A stretch of 64,000 bases of DNA, taken from NCBI GenBank assembly GCA_963576565.1, contig OY755039.1:85371289-85435288 (forward strand). The letters run 5' to 3'. Within the stretch, counting starts at the first letter, position 1; every line of letters starts with the position of its first letter. The notes under the pieces are model-generated. The model did not search any database. It was given only the letters and a program-made list of their open reading frames with translations, and was not told where the DNA came from. The translations under genes were made by a program, and so were the position numbers. The DNA comes from Aspidapion aeneum. Taxonomy: Eukaryota > Arthropoda > Insecta > Coleoptera > Brentidae. Shown one piece after another: positions 47,038-57,857 of the stretch.

Positions 47038-48242
47038 ACTGAGTTAACATGATGCAAATCCTGCCGTTCGTGCCCAATTAGGGTCAATTCTTGATGCCGC
47101 ATTATAAAACAACACACACGGAAAACAGTACAATAGATTGGTTAAATCACACACGCAAATCCAATTATTTTCCTTATAGATGTCTCTAGAAAAATGACGC
47201 GTGAGACCACTGGCGGCGCGTGGTAAAAATTGACACCGAAAAAAAAATTGCGGCGCAGGCACAAATTTTTTTTAAGTGCCACGCTAACTTTTTGGGCCAA
47301 CGAGTGGGTCGTCATATCATATAATTTAGAGCAAATAATTAAAAAATGAGATATTTAGTTAGATATTAGTTACCTACCTATTATTATTGTAATTATATAT
47401 AAATAATAAATGTATCATACCTAATAACATATATTTTCTCTTCTAATGGCAAAGATGAAAATTTAATTTCCTTTAAATATTATATAGCGTGCATAATGCT
47501 ATCAGAATTAGAAACTTCCGCCATTGTCGTAAATACCAAATCGTTGAAATCAAAACAAAACACCAGCGCCCGACCGATAATAGGAAGTTGTCTAAGCGCG
47601 CACTACTGAAAAGTGCGCGTGAACTGCTCTAAAATGCAACGCGAACCGTGGACGCGGGAGGCATCATGGGGGTGCGGGCGGCATCCAGGCTAGTTTTTGT
47701 ATAAGCGCGGTGCCGAAGGAAGGTTCAGATTCTATGTACTGTAAAATTCTATTGGGACATGTCGTCCTCTCTTTCTATATTTCGTAATTAGCATGCGACA
47801 TAACATCCACGGTGCATAGAAATTGGTTCCAGTAAATTAACGTAAAGAGCTTTGTTTGAACACGAATACAAACACATACATACCGGGTATTAATCTCTAG
47901 ATAATATTCCAGTCTTTAGTAAATTCCTTTTGGGGTAATTATCAATTAAATTAAGGAATGATCAAAGTTTAATATTTTATTAAGTATAATTTGGGAGTGA
48001 ACGTGCACATGTGCACTTATGGAGAAACCGCCACTGCGTGAAACTGAAACTGTTTTGTGTCTTCCTTTGACTAACTTGATGTTTAGGTCCGGTAAGGGCC
48101 TACCCAGTTCTTTAATTCTGATTTTATCTTCCAAAAAAAGACTGGACAAATTGCTTTTAATTCTATTACTGACGTAATTCATTATGAAGATCGCTAATAA
48201 AAACTCGCCTTTAATTATAACATTACTAAAAAAGCAAAACAA
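47038..48242 (-). pseudogene. hAT transposase remnant with TTF-type zinc finger, split by hAT-2
   Basis: Minus strand 48242-48045 reads IRIKELGRPLPDLNIKLVKG at its core. After the inserted element, 47207-47044 reads RDIYKENNWICVCDLTN and YCFPCVLFYN. These are the region before, and the start of, the TTF zinc finger of insect hAT transposases. Removing 47208-48044 would join them. The same pair of blocks occurs in hAT-1 at 21743-22017. The catalytic domain is missing because the sequence ends where fold-back element 2 begins. Confidence 0.8.
47208..48036 (-). mobile_element. Non-autonomous hAT (hAT-2) with 8-bp TSD
   Basis: The ends CACTGGCGGCGCG and CCGCCACTG are inverse. The target duplication is CGTGAGAC (47200-47207) and CGTGAAAC (48037-48044), one mismatch. 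It is 829 bp, without transposase. It matches hAT-3 (30177-30575) in inverse orientation over its first 390 bases. Confidence 0.92.
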
Positions 48243-48589
48243 TATAAATAAGGTACAAAACTACCGTATTATCATGTTATATTAATCAGACTGGTCCATA
48301 ATATTTTGACAAGCGGACCGAACCGCGATATTCTGTAGACTGGCCGTAAAGCGGCGTTGCTAGGTCGAATTTTAAGAAAGCAGTAGGTCATAGATAAAAA
48401 AAGCAGTAGATTTTGTAAGAAAACAGTAGATTTTTTTGCAAATAAATAATGTAACAGCGAAAATCGAAAAAAATAGATCTTTGCATATTTTTTAATTATA
48501 AAACTACAAAAAACAAAAACCAATAACTTGCTACCAAGAAAAATATATTTCGGGAAACAAAGACTTAGCCGGAGGGTTTTCTGTGAATA

Positions 48590-49045
48590 TTTGGTGGTGG
48601 ATTTTGGCAAGAGGACATGCTCTTTTTAGAATCCTTGGTAGGTTTATTGCTCAGGCTTATGTTACCATCATAAGAGACGTCATGTTTTCTTAAGTCAGAA
48701 TTCTCTACTCAGATGGTTTTGTATACCAGCAAGACAACTGGCATGTCCACACACAGCCCAAATACCACAACACTGGTTTCAAGAGAACAATGTAGAGGTT
48801 TTGCCATGGTCAGCCCCGATGCCAACCCAATGGGAAAAGTGTGCGGAAAATTCATTCGTGTAAGAAAAGTAACAAAAATGAATATATATTACTCCTAGAA
48901 ATTCCAACCACCTTATGGAACTTATTATACAAGCACATTAAGACTTTCTTCAGCCAAACCCAAATTTGTTTCAAAATTTAGCAAATTCAATGCCTAGAAG
49001 ACTAGCAAGTATTATCCAGGCCGATAGTGCAATCACACGTTATTA
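48590..49045 (+). pseudogene. Tc1/mariner transposase C-terminal remnant
   Basis: Readable blocks in changing frames are GRFIAQAYVTIIRDVM, YQQDN (second catalytic aspartate context), a degenerate LPWSA-P-PN-MGK region corresponding to the PDLNPIEN box, and SMPRRLASIIQADSAITRY at the C-terminus. The order and spacing match Tc1-like transposases. Several indels destroy it. It lies inside the 48351-51209 element, probably as an older or nested insertion. Confidence 0.75.
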
Positions 49046-49962
49046 AATATTGTTTTTTTTCCACATTTCATGAATTGGCTAATAATATGACACGACCGCA
49101 TTTATTTTGGCCCAGTCAGTGCCTTGCACCAACCAACCCGCGCACGGAGGTCGAACTTCCCTAAAAGCTGGCCAAAAAGGATATTTTCGTTTGCGGTATT
49201 TTCAATCAAACCTATAAGGAAATTATTTATAACACTTTAGTACACTAGTTAGCCTTGAAAAAGACCTTTGATAACTTGTCAATTGTTTGCAGCGTCCTGT
49301 CAAACTTAGGTTATGGTTTTTTATTAGCGTTATCATTTTCACCAAATGAATATTTTAATAAAGTTTGTGTTTAACTGGCTCTTTTAAAAGTGGACTTACG
49401 GTTTTAATTAGCTATGGATAACAATACCCAGCGTATGTAGTAACCTATATTTAAAAGATTTTGATTTTTTTGCTTATTGCATAGCGCTGGTGAATTAAAT
49501 TGTGAAAGACTGATATATTTGTCAAATCACTATTCCAAATTTTTAATATAATAATATTTTTATTAATGATTTCAACCTATTTCCGACTACAGATATACTC
49601 TAAAATATTCCTTACGATTCTGAAAAAAGATATCAACAAAAAAATCTTGCACGAATTTGCATAATTTTTTATAATTATTTTTTAAATTTTGGCATTTTGG
49701 GTTTTTTTCTACATTGGTTACAGGGTTTGCACAATATTTTTACTGTATATTTATTAAAACACTTTTTTTAAATTGCATAAATTAATAAAAATTTACGAAA
49801 AATTACCTATATAACTAATTATTTTTTAATTTTTTTACCAGATAGTCCAGGAGATTGTGATTTTTAATTTTAATGATAGAGATAACTGTGATTTTTAATT
49901 TTAAGGTCCAAAATTCGGACTTTATTTTTATTTATGAAAACTTTGTTATACAAAAATAAATA

Positions 49963-50625
49963 ATGTATAATTTTTTTTATATTTTTGCTTTAGATCGAAA
50001 TTACTTAACTTTGACATACAAGCAATTGTTCGAAATAATTCAAACCTTTCCCGATCAAAGTAATAATGAAAAATTTTCTAAATTGCAATCAAAACTATGT
50101 GAACTAACAGGAAATCAAAATTTTCCCAATGAGTTTAGGTCAACTTGTAATAATTTTTACTACAAATATATTTTTAAGTGGAATCAATCACATAGAACTA
50201 AAGAGAGGTTTTTAGAAAAAAAGAAAGATTGGCTTACAAAAAAAAATATTGTAAAAGGACGCAAAACATTAACGTTTAGTGATTGTAGTGAGCGGTCCAA
50301 AAGACGAAAAACAGAAGAACTACGAGATAACTTAACACCACAGGAGTTAAGTTATGCAGCTCAAATGAGCTTTAGATCGTGTGGTAACCTAGCTGCATAA
50401 AAAAATCTACAAACTATTAGTAACGAACCTAAGCCAGCGAAAACTTTTGAAATCAAAAACAATCACCTTTGGAGTTAAATGCTGATAAAGCTTTATCTTT
50501 AATTGTAGACGCTAACCTATCTAAACATCAGTATAAGCTCATTAACACACAAGCGGAACAAAAAAAAACATTTAATTTTGATCACGCTGTACATAAAAAA
50601 GGTATTTTAGAACATAAATCTTAAA
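49963..50625 (+). pseudogene. Transposon-associated protein of unknown family
   Basis: 145 codons at 49963-50400 contain KWNQSHRTKERFLEKK, TLTFSDCSERSKRRKTEEL and LTPQELSYAAQMSFRSCGN. After a TAA the region continues in a shifted frame with LELNADKALSLIVDANLSKH and QYKLINTQAEQKKTFNF to about 50620. I recall SERSKRRKT-type blocks and LSKxQY blocks only from uncharacterised arthropod proteins near repeats, and do not assign a function. The protein is highly basic in the middle, with no membrane segment or catalytic triad that I can identify. Confidence 0.5.
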
Positions 50626-51209
50626 ACATATATCTCAACCTTTTTTTAAATCCTACTTTTAAACGATTTGAAAAAAATCTAATTATTTTCTAAATTAATC
50701 TTATTAGTAATAATTGTTCCATCCTGTATATTAATATATATAGTACAAAAATGGAACAATAAAGTATATTTATCTAAAACACGATATTTTAAACCTGTAG
50801 TAATAATTTTTATGTCTTATTTCTGGTAAAACTTATTATGGCCAGATTTTCTAGAAATTCGACCAGTGTGCGGCGCCGGCATCTGATTTGACCAATTTTT
50901 TTTATTTTGTTGCAATAAAAAGATATTTTTTTTGTATTATTTTGCCAAAGATCAGTCAGTTACAATAACCCTGCAAACAGCAAATTTTCAAAAACCAATA
51001 TCTGCCGCTAATTTCTGCTATATGCATTTTATGTGGCGTTTTCAGTACCTGATAAATGTTCTTAAAAAATAAAAACAGTAGATCTACTGCTTGTATTTCT
51101 GGAAAACCGAAAAAAGCAGTAGACTCAAACGTAAAAACAGTATTCAGTAGACAAAGACCCAAAAGCAGTAGATCTACTGAAAAATCAGTAGAACTGGCAA
51201 CGCTGCCGC

Positions 51210-51639
51210 AAAATAATTGCTCTTTTCTTTGCATTAAAAGAGCGGTATGACTCCCTTCTTTCCCACACCGTTTCCATCGTAACGCGGGCCGCGAGGTGGC
51301 ATGCGGCCCGAGAAAGCCGAGCGGCTACCAATTCATCGATCCAATGACTAATTCGTTTCGGCAGGCGATCAGAGCCAGTGTTGGAGTTGAACTTTAGTCA
51401 AGGACTGCATCGCACTATGATCTGAGGGATCAATATTTTGGCCAAAAATCTGAGGGCACGGCAGTGCCTCGCCAAGTTCGCGCGCCGTAACCATCTTTTC
51501 TGGAAACATTTCAGCCGATATTTGACTTACCTAAAACTCTACTTCGGAATGAGCTACGAATCTCAAGCTTTGCACAGTCGTAGATCTCCACGGAGTTAAC
51601 AACTCCTCCAAGTTTCATGGAATTCCATCCTTCTTTCCC
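51210..51639. other. Unassigned, GC-richer DNA
   Basis: No ORF. The segment (AACGCGGGCCGCGAGGTGGC near 51280) is clearly GC-richer than the surroundings and may be a remnant of a host or element 5' region. Confidence 0.35.
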
Positions 51640-52190
51640 CTATTAATGTAAAGTTATGTAAAAGTAACACTGCCCACTTCCAGAAACGCTAGAGAGCTGA
51701 ACTTTTTAAGACTGAAAGACAATATGATAAAACTATATGAAAAAATTTAAAAACACCAACATTTTAATTTACTTCCCTCTCCTATAAATGTAAATTTATA
51801 TAAAACAAACATTGCCCACTCCCAGAAATGCTAGAGAGCTGAGCATTGGAATGCTGATAGAAATTATGATAAAACCATGGGAAAAAAATTTAAAAAGTCC
51901 AATATTTTCATTTACTCTCCTCCCCTATAAATGTAAAGTTATGTAAAAGTAACATTACCCACTTCCAGAAACGCTAGAGAGCTGAGCATTGGAAGACTGA
52001 TAGGAACTATGATAAAACTTTAGGACAAAATGTAAAAACACGACAATTTTAATTTATTTCCCTCCCCTATACATGTAAAGTTATGTAAAAGTAACATTGT
52101 GCACTTTCAGAAACGCTAGAGAGCTGAGCATTGGAAGGCTGATAGGAACTACGATAAAACCATGGAAAAAAATTTTAAAAATCTCAAAAA
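51640..52190. repeat. 142-bp tandem repeat, about 3.9 copies
   Basis: Units start at about 51640, 51780, 51923 and 52065, each with ATGTAAAGTTATGTAAAAGT, CCAGAAACGCTAGAGAGCTG and GATAAAAC blocks. Copies differ by roughly 10%. Confidence 0.9.
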
Positions 52191-52289
52191 TTTAAGTAAG
52201 GCATTGCAAAAGTTTTGAACAATATTCCGCATACTTTACTACTTTAAAAATTAAGTATTATCCAATTCCTTTAAAAAAGAAGTGAAATC

Positions 52290-52652
52290 ATAACAAAAAC
52301 ATTCATGTAAAAAAAGCCAAGTACGCGAAAATGGCATTCCGTAAAAAGAATTGAGATAAAAGTAAAGCCAAGTTTTCCAATACAAATTTCAAAATGAAAG
52401 GTTCTTCCTAGTTTGGAAATATTTTTCTAAACTTGGCTATTACGGCTGTAAATGACTCTTAGGCACAGTACTAAATTGAACATAAAAAAGTTTGGCTGTA
52501 ATAGCAAAGTTTAAAAAAACATTTCCAAACTAGTAAGAATCTTTCATTTTAAAATTTGTATTGGAAAACTTGGCTTTACTTTTATCTCAATTCTTTTTAC
52601 GGAATGCCCTTTTCGCGTACTTGGCTTTTTTTACATGAAATGTTTTTGTTAT
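52290..52652. repeat. 363-bp palindrome
   Basis: The arms 52290 to about 52455 and about 52490 to 52652 are inverse copies (AAGCCAAGTACGCGAAAA; GGCATTCCGTAAAAAGAATT; AAGCCAAGTTTTCCAATAC in both), with few mismatches and a loop of about 30-40 bases. No ORF. Confidence 0.85.
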
Positions 52653-54283
52653 GATAGACTTTTACAGTTAAACTCTCTAATCACTTAAACGCAAATCAAT
52701 AAAGATGTCTGAATTGCTAATATTCAAATAAAAAGTATTTTTTATCACCCCCCACTCTTGTCACTACCATTTTCGTGGTGTATACTGTCTAAAAGCCCTT
52801 TCAAAAAGTGTATTATTTTTAATATGATCTGCAGATTACACTGCCTCACAAAAAAATATAAGTTGCAAAACTCAGAGGGTAGACCTCCAAATCCTCCTAA
52901 TTTTAGTGCACAAAACCGAGTTTCCCAAAAAAAAATTTCATTATCGAATTTGACCCTATTAGGACCCCCTGAGTGGTAAAATTTAGTCTATTATAAAAAT
53001 TTTATATATTATATATACTCCTAAGTATTTTCGTCCGAAGAACTAAAATCTAAGGATTAAAAAGTTTTATAACCATTCTGTAACCCCATCCCCCCTTTTA
53101 CTCCGTTTATTTGGGGGTCCAAACTTTACTTTTTTAATGGACATGAACAGTTTGTCACGAAAATATTTCTATTTGCTAAATTCAACCAAGAGAATAAAAA
53201 AGAATAATTCACTCAATTAGTCCCTTAGCACAAAGGCGTATTAGGTAGGGGGGAGAAGGGCAGGTGTTGGGCTGTCCCCCTTTTTAACCAGGTTGTTTAA
53301 AATCGGACATTGAAATTCAGTTAGAATATGAATTCCCCCCCCTCTAAATTAAGAGGGCCATGAAATTCAGAAACCTGCCCCCTCTTCTGTTTTGGGTTGG
53401 ATACGACCTTGCCCCAGCACCCCTTTTTCCTCCCTAAGAGGAGAAGCCGTAGATACTAAAATGAAAACTCATATAGAAGTTTAGTCGTACCTATAGTAAG
53501 TTCCATACAAAATTTATTTATAGACTCCTCACTCCGAGGACCTCCCTCCCAGGGGGATGCTAAACAATTTTTCTTGTTCTGGTTGGATTCAGTGAATATC
53601 TAATATTGCATTAAAAACTTTTCTTGTTCATAAAAAGTAAAGTTCTTACCTCCACATGGGGTGTAAAAGAGAGAATGAATCCGATAAATGATTTAAATCG
53701 AGGAAACATTTATATTGATCACCATATTTTAGTTTGAGGAGTGATAGAAGGAAGTTAAATAGTTGAAACCTATTTTTTTTTTTGGTTCAAGACCTTAATT
53801 AATTGATGTCAGACATGTCAAATTTGATTTTTTTTAAACCTAGTTAACCCCCCTCCCCCATTATATTTTGTTTTTTCTCTCCGCCAATAAAAATTATTCT
53901 ATATTTGAATTTAGATGCTTCAAATACCCTGAAACTGATGTAAATGCTTGCAGTTTCTATTAATTGTCTATCTATTTTGGCGGCCATCTTGAATTTTTTC
54001 CTTGTTTTTTAAAGTTCACTGCTAAGACAGGAGTTTTGATATCTATGATTAATTCTGCTTTTTTTAAGGTACTTTGCTCACTACTATCTATATAGAAGAC
54101 ACACGCAAACACAAATTAAAATGCACTGGAATAGGTATAGTTCAAATTATACCCATTTCTAATGACGTCATTTTTGTTTATCTTTGTTTGGTATATTATG
54201 AACAGCGGTGACAATAAACTTAAAAAAAAAAGTAGTGTCTATGATTTAAATAGGTAGGTAATTGGTTATGTGAAGTATCCGTC
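52653..54283. other. AT-rich spacer with C-runs
   Basis: No gene is supported. C/G runs recur (52746, 53090, 53250, 53330, 53850), as in decayed intronic or intergenic DNA. GGCGGCCATCTTGAATTTT near 53980 resembles a phrase near 22655 and 46750, a common insect repeat fragment. Confidence 0.4.
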
Positions 54284-54705
54284 ACTGTCTAAGGGTGCAA
54301 ACGTAAGTTGGGTTGAGTTTAGGTTGGCTGGTTCACCACTTACACCACTCATTCGAGAAATACCCAATATTTTGAGATAAGAAATTGAAAAACGTAATTT
54401 TAAGGTTCATTGAAAGGAAATCAGAAAAAACGATGCATATAAAATATCTAAAGTGCACCTACCTTAGTATTCATCTAGTTGCAGTCGTTTTGGTCGCTTG
54501 GAAGATAGGAAAAACGGGAAAATAGTAGCACTCACAGCGTTTCTTGTGCTTGTTGTCGGTTTCCCGATTGCGACTCCTCGCGCAGACTCGCGCGTGTCTC
54601 GGTGCGGGGATAAGTCATATGCGTATACCCCGCGAAATTTGAAATGAAAAATAATATTAAAATATAAAAGTAGCCAAAAGCTGGCAAATAATTCTTGCAC
54701 CAACA
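54284..54705 (-). repeat. BEL-2 3' LTR
   Basis: The minus strand begins TGTTGGTGCAAG right after the polypurine tract, comparable to TGTACGTGCAAG in BEL-1. The distal part (54292-54440) is repeated at 60634-60780. AATAAA-type signals lie in the shared part (CAATAAACC or its variant). The outer limit is uncertain by about 10 bases. Confidence 0.75.
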
Positions 54706-54718
54706 TTTTCCGGCCACC
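54706..54718 (-). other. BEL-2 polypurine tract
   Basis: Minus strand GGTGGCCGGAAAA lies directly before TGTTGG. Comparison with BEL-1 supports it. Confidence 0.65.
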
Positions 54719-54892
54719 AAAACACGTGTGTTTTTAATAAGGATACGAAAAAAAAAACTATATCTAAATACCCAAATCGTGCAAGTATGCACGAAAATTT
54801 ACCTTAATTCTAGTAAATTGTAAAAAGGAAAAAAAATTATATATAATGAAAGGAAAAAAAAATAAAAAATTTTGAGCAAAATTTTGAAAAAA

Positions 54893-56410
54893 TTACTTGT
54901 GTTCTACCTCCGGCAGGGGCAGGACACATAACTTGACCACCGGTCTTCGATAAGTACCAGTGGCGGTTTTTACTGTCACGACGCGAGTAAGCCCATCAGC
55001 ACCTGGATGTAGCTCTACAACACGTCCGAGTGATCACTGCATAGGTGGTTTTTGCTCATTCTTAATAACGACTAAAGTGTTAACTTTTATGTCATTGCAT
55101 TTCTCAGTCCACTTAACACGTTGTTGAAGTGTGTTTAAATATTCCAAACGCCACTTTTTCCAAAAGTCAGCTTGAAGTCTTTGGACAAGCTGCCAGCGAG
55201 ACAAAGTGTTAAGCTTGAGGTCGGAAAAATCAGGTTCTGGTATAGAATTTAAAGGCTCCAATGTTAGAAAATGACCTGGTGTCAGCGGAATGAGGTCATT
55301 TGGATGTAGACTTTGAGCATAGAGAGGTCTACTATTGAGTAAAGCCTCAACTTGAAACAAGAAGGTAGTAAATTCCTCATATGTAAGGCGCTGCTCGCCT
55401 ACAACACGTTTGAGGTGAGCCTTGGTGGATTTTACTCCAGCCTCGGCTATACCGTTTAAGTGAGGACTTCCAGGGCTAGAAAAATGCCACGAAATGCTTA
55501 AGCTTTTATATGCTTCCTTTGAGTAGGTTTGAAGTAACCTATCTGCACCGACAAAGGCGGTACCGTTATCAGAATAAACGTGTGATATCCTTCCACGTCT
55601 GGAGACAAACCTTTTATAGACCGAAAGAAACGTATCTGTTGAAAGATCGGAAGTTAATTCTAAGTGCACTGCTTTGGTTGCAGCACAAACGCAAACAAGA
55701 ATATAGCCTTTATAGAGTTTGGCACCTCGGTGTCTTGACATTAAGATATCAAACGGTCCGCAATAGTCCACGGCAACATGGGAAAATGGTTTTAACTGGG
55801 AAATCCTTTGAGGAGGTAAATCTCCCATACCTTGCACAGCTGGTTTTGGATGAAGTCTGAAGCATAAGATACAATGAGAAACTACCTTTTCAATAGCGTA
55901 TCGAGCAGACAGCAGCCAAAATTGCTGCCTTAGCAGATAGTGTAGGGTTTTGAGACCTGGATGAAAGTATTTTGAATGTGTATATTCGATAATTATTGTA
56001 GTAAGCCGGTGTGAACGTGGCAAGAGCAACGGATGCTTAGCAGAATAAGAAAGTTCAGAAGCATGCTTAATGCGACCGCCCACTCGGAGATAGTCTTGTT
56101 CGTCCAGGAATAATGAAAGTTTACGAAAGGGTTTTTCAAGCAACTTGCTTGTTTTAATTTTTAAAAGAAGATCTAAAAATACTGTACGTTGGACATGACG
56201 GACAAGAACAATCATGGAATTCTGCAGTTCCTTTTCCGTTACCAAATGATCTGAGTAATAGATTTTCGAAATTGGTCTAAGCGTGTAGGAAATGATTCGT
56301 TGTATTTTCGTGAGAGAAGAATGTTTATTCAAGAGAACATCGATCTCATGTGGATCTCTTGCGTTCTTCCAAATCATCACTGTCGCAAAGATCTGGACAA
56401 TGAAAGCCAT
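54893..56410 (-). pseudogene. pol: BEL-2 integrase
   Basis: Open from 56410 to a TGA at 55034, then in frame to TAA at 54893 (ending LPLPEVEHK). Integrase blocks: FHPGLKTLHYLLR...CILCFR zinc region, catalytic D in VDYCGPFD and SDNGTAFVGA, E in NGIAEAGVKS, then the DUF5641-like tail LHPGADGLTRVV. The TGA stands where BEL-1 has tryptophan (PPLQWSL). The 56410 frame differs from upstream RNase H: a frameshift lies near 56350. Confidence 0.9.
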
Positions 56411-57002
56411 TAGACCATTCCTCTCGTGGAAGGCTTAGAAAGGGTGGACCTTTCCACCACATGTCATGGTGAACAAGTTGGTTAGGGGTGAGTCCACGAG
56501 AAGCACAATCCGCTGCGTTTTCAGCAGACGGAACATAGTGTCATACATGAGGGGGTAAAGTTTCTTGGATTTTGCAAACACGATTAGCGACGAATGTAAC
56601 CCATCTATGGGGAGAATCAGATAACCAGCGCAAGACCACTTGAAAGTCAGACCATGCCCAAATTTTATTAAACACCAAAGTTTCAGCGTAACTTGCTTGA
56701 ATGAAAGAGATAAGATCACAGAGTAGGGTAGCGCCCAAGAGGTCCAGTCTTGGGAGACTAACCGTTTTAACAAGAAAAGTAAACAGCTCGCCAGAAGATG
56801 CTTCAATGCGAAGGTAGACTGTGGCTGCATAACCAACCATTGAAGCATCGGAAAATCCGGGTAATTCTATGCGAGTAGGTTTGTCTATTGTAAGACGTCT
56901 AGGTAAATGAAGATTAGAAAGTTCGGGAAGCTCCATGCGAAACTGATTCCAAGTATTTATGATATGAAGGGGCGGAAGAGAGTCCCACTCTATCTTTTCC
57001 TT
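56411..57002 (-). pseudogene. pol: BEL-2 RNase H region
   Basis: In frame with RT after TGA 57003. Blocks: ELPGFSDASMVGYAATVYLR, VSLPRLDLLGATLL, AWSDFQVVLRWL, then TGA at 56541 and AENAADCASRGLTPNQL. The last is the BEL RNase H terminal block (NPADVASRG in BEL-1). The TGA at 56541 again falls at the tryptophan position. The D of the TDSQ block is replaced by F (SDFQ keeps D but changes S to F). Confidence 0.85.
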
Positions 57003-57842
57003 TCATAAATCTTGCATCAGATGCTTGGCCAGTAAGGACACTGGAGAACAGAAACCTAACAGGTCAAATATTTTCATTATTTGAGAAAGGATTCCACGTT
57101 TAGTGCAAGGGTTATCGTCAGGTATAACAAGATATGTAAATGAATCTGTCACTGGATTCCATTGGAGACCAAGCACCTTGACAAAATTAGGCTCTGCTTT
57201 GTCGAAAGAAATAGACATTTGTGTGTCCGTCTCTGGAAATGACGAAATAAGTTCTGATTTGTTACTTGCCCATTTTTTGATCTCGAAACCACCACGACGT
57301 AATAATGAAATGAGTTCTTGCTGTAGATCTATGGCCGAAACTACGGAATTGTGGCCGCTTAAAACATCATCGACGTAGACGTCTTTTAACAGAACTCTAG
57401 AAGCATTAGGAAAGTTTTTAGACTCTACTCTAGCCAATTCCTGTAGAGTACGTATAGCCAAGTAGGGTGATGATTTAAGACCATAGACAACAGTTCTGAG
57501 AGAGTAGGTTTGAAGGGGATCGGTTTCAGAGAATCTCCATAAGATATTCTGATATCGTGTGTGCTCAGGTGTGACAAGAATTTGTCGAAACATTTTAACA
57601 ACATCTGCAGTAAACACTATAGCATGATATCGGAATTTCAGAAGTATTTCGCGGACATCAGATTGAAGTTTAGCACCTACGCACAATGTATCATTTAAAG
57701 ATAAACCCCTAGGACCCTTTTGTGAAGCATCAAAAACGCAGCGAATTTTTCCCCTATTGAAAACACTATGGTGGGGAATTAAATATGAACAGTCTAATAA
57801 TATGTATTCATTAATGAAGTCTTTGTATGCTTCATAATGCAC
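57003..57842 (-). pseudogene. pol: BEL-2 reverse transcriptase, main part
   Basis: 279 codons in the same frame as the upstream ORF, separated from it only by TGA 57858. Blocks: IRCVFDASQKG, VFTADVVKMFRQI, the catalytic DVYVDDVLSG at about residue 155, and GGFEIKKWASN. It ends HLMQDL followed by TGA where BEL-1 has tryptophan (LMQKLW). Catalytic aspartates are intact. Confidence 0.92.
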
Positions 57843-57857
57843 AGGGTCTTTAAGAAG

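Larger units (their letters stand above)
48351..51209 (+). mobile_element. Unidentified DNA transposon, about 2.86 kb
   Basis: The left GCGGCGTTGCTAGG and the inverse right GCGGCAGCGTTGCCAG form short inverted ends. Both flanks carry clustered AGCAGTAGA motifs: about three at 48382-48436, and at least five in inverse or palindromic form (CAGTAGATCTACTG) at 51070-51195. It contains a coding remnant at 49963-50625 and an apparently unrelated Tc1 piece. The superfamily cannot be named from what I see. The target duplication is uncertain (TAAA/AAAA). Confidence 0.55.

Noticed and set aside
54464..54792. Two overlapping minus-strand ORFs
   Set aside because: They lie in the BEL-2 LTR; no conserved domain and not present elsewhere.
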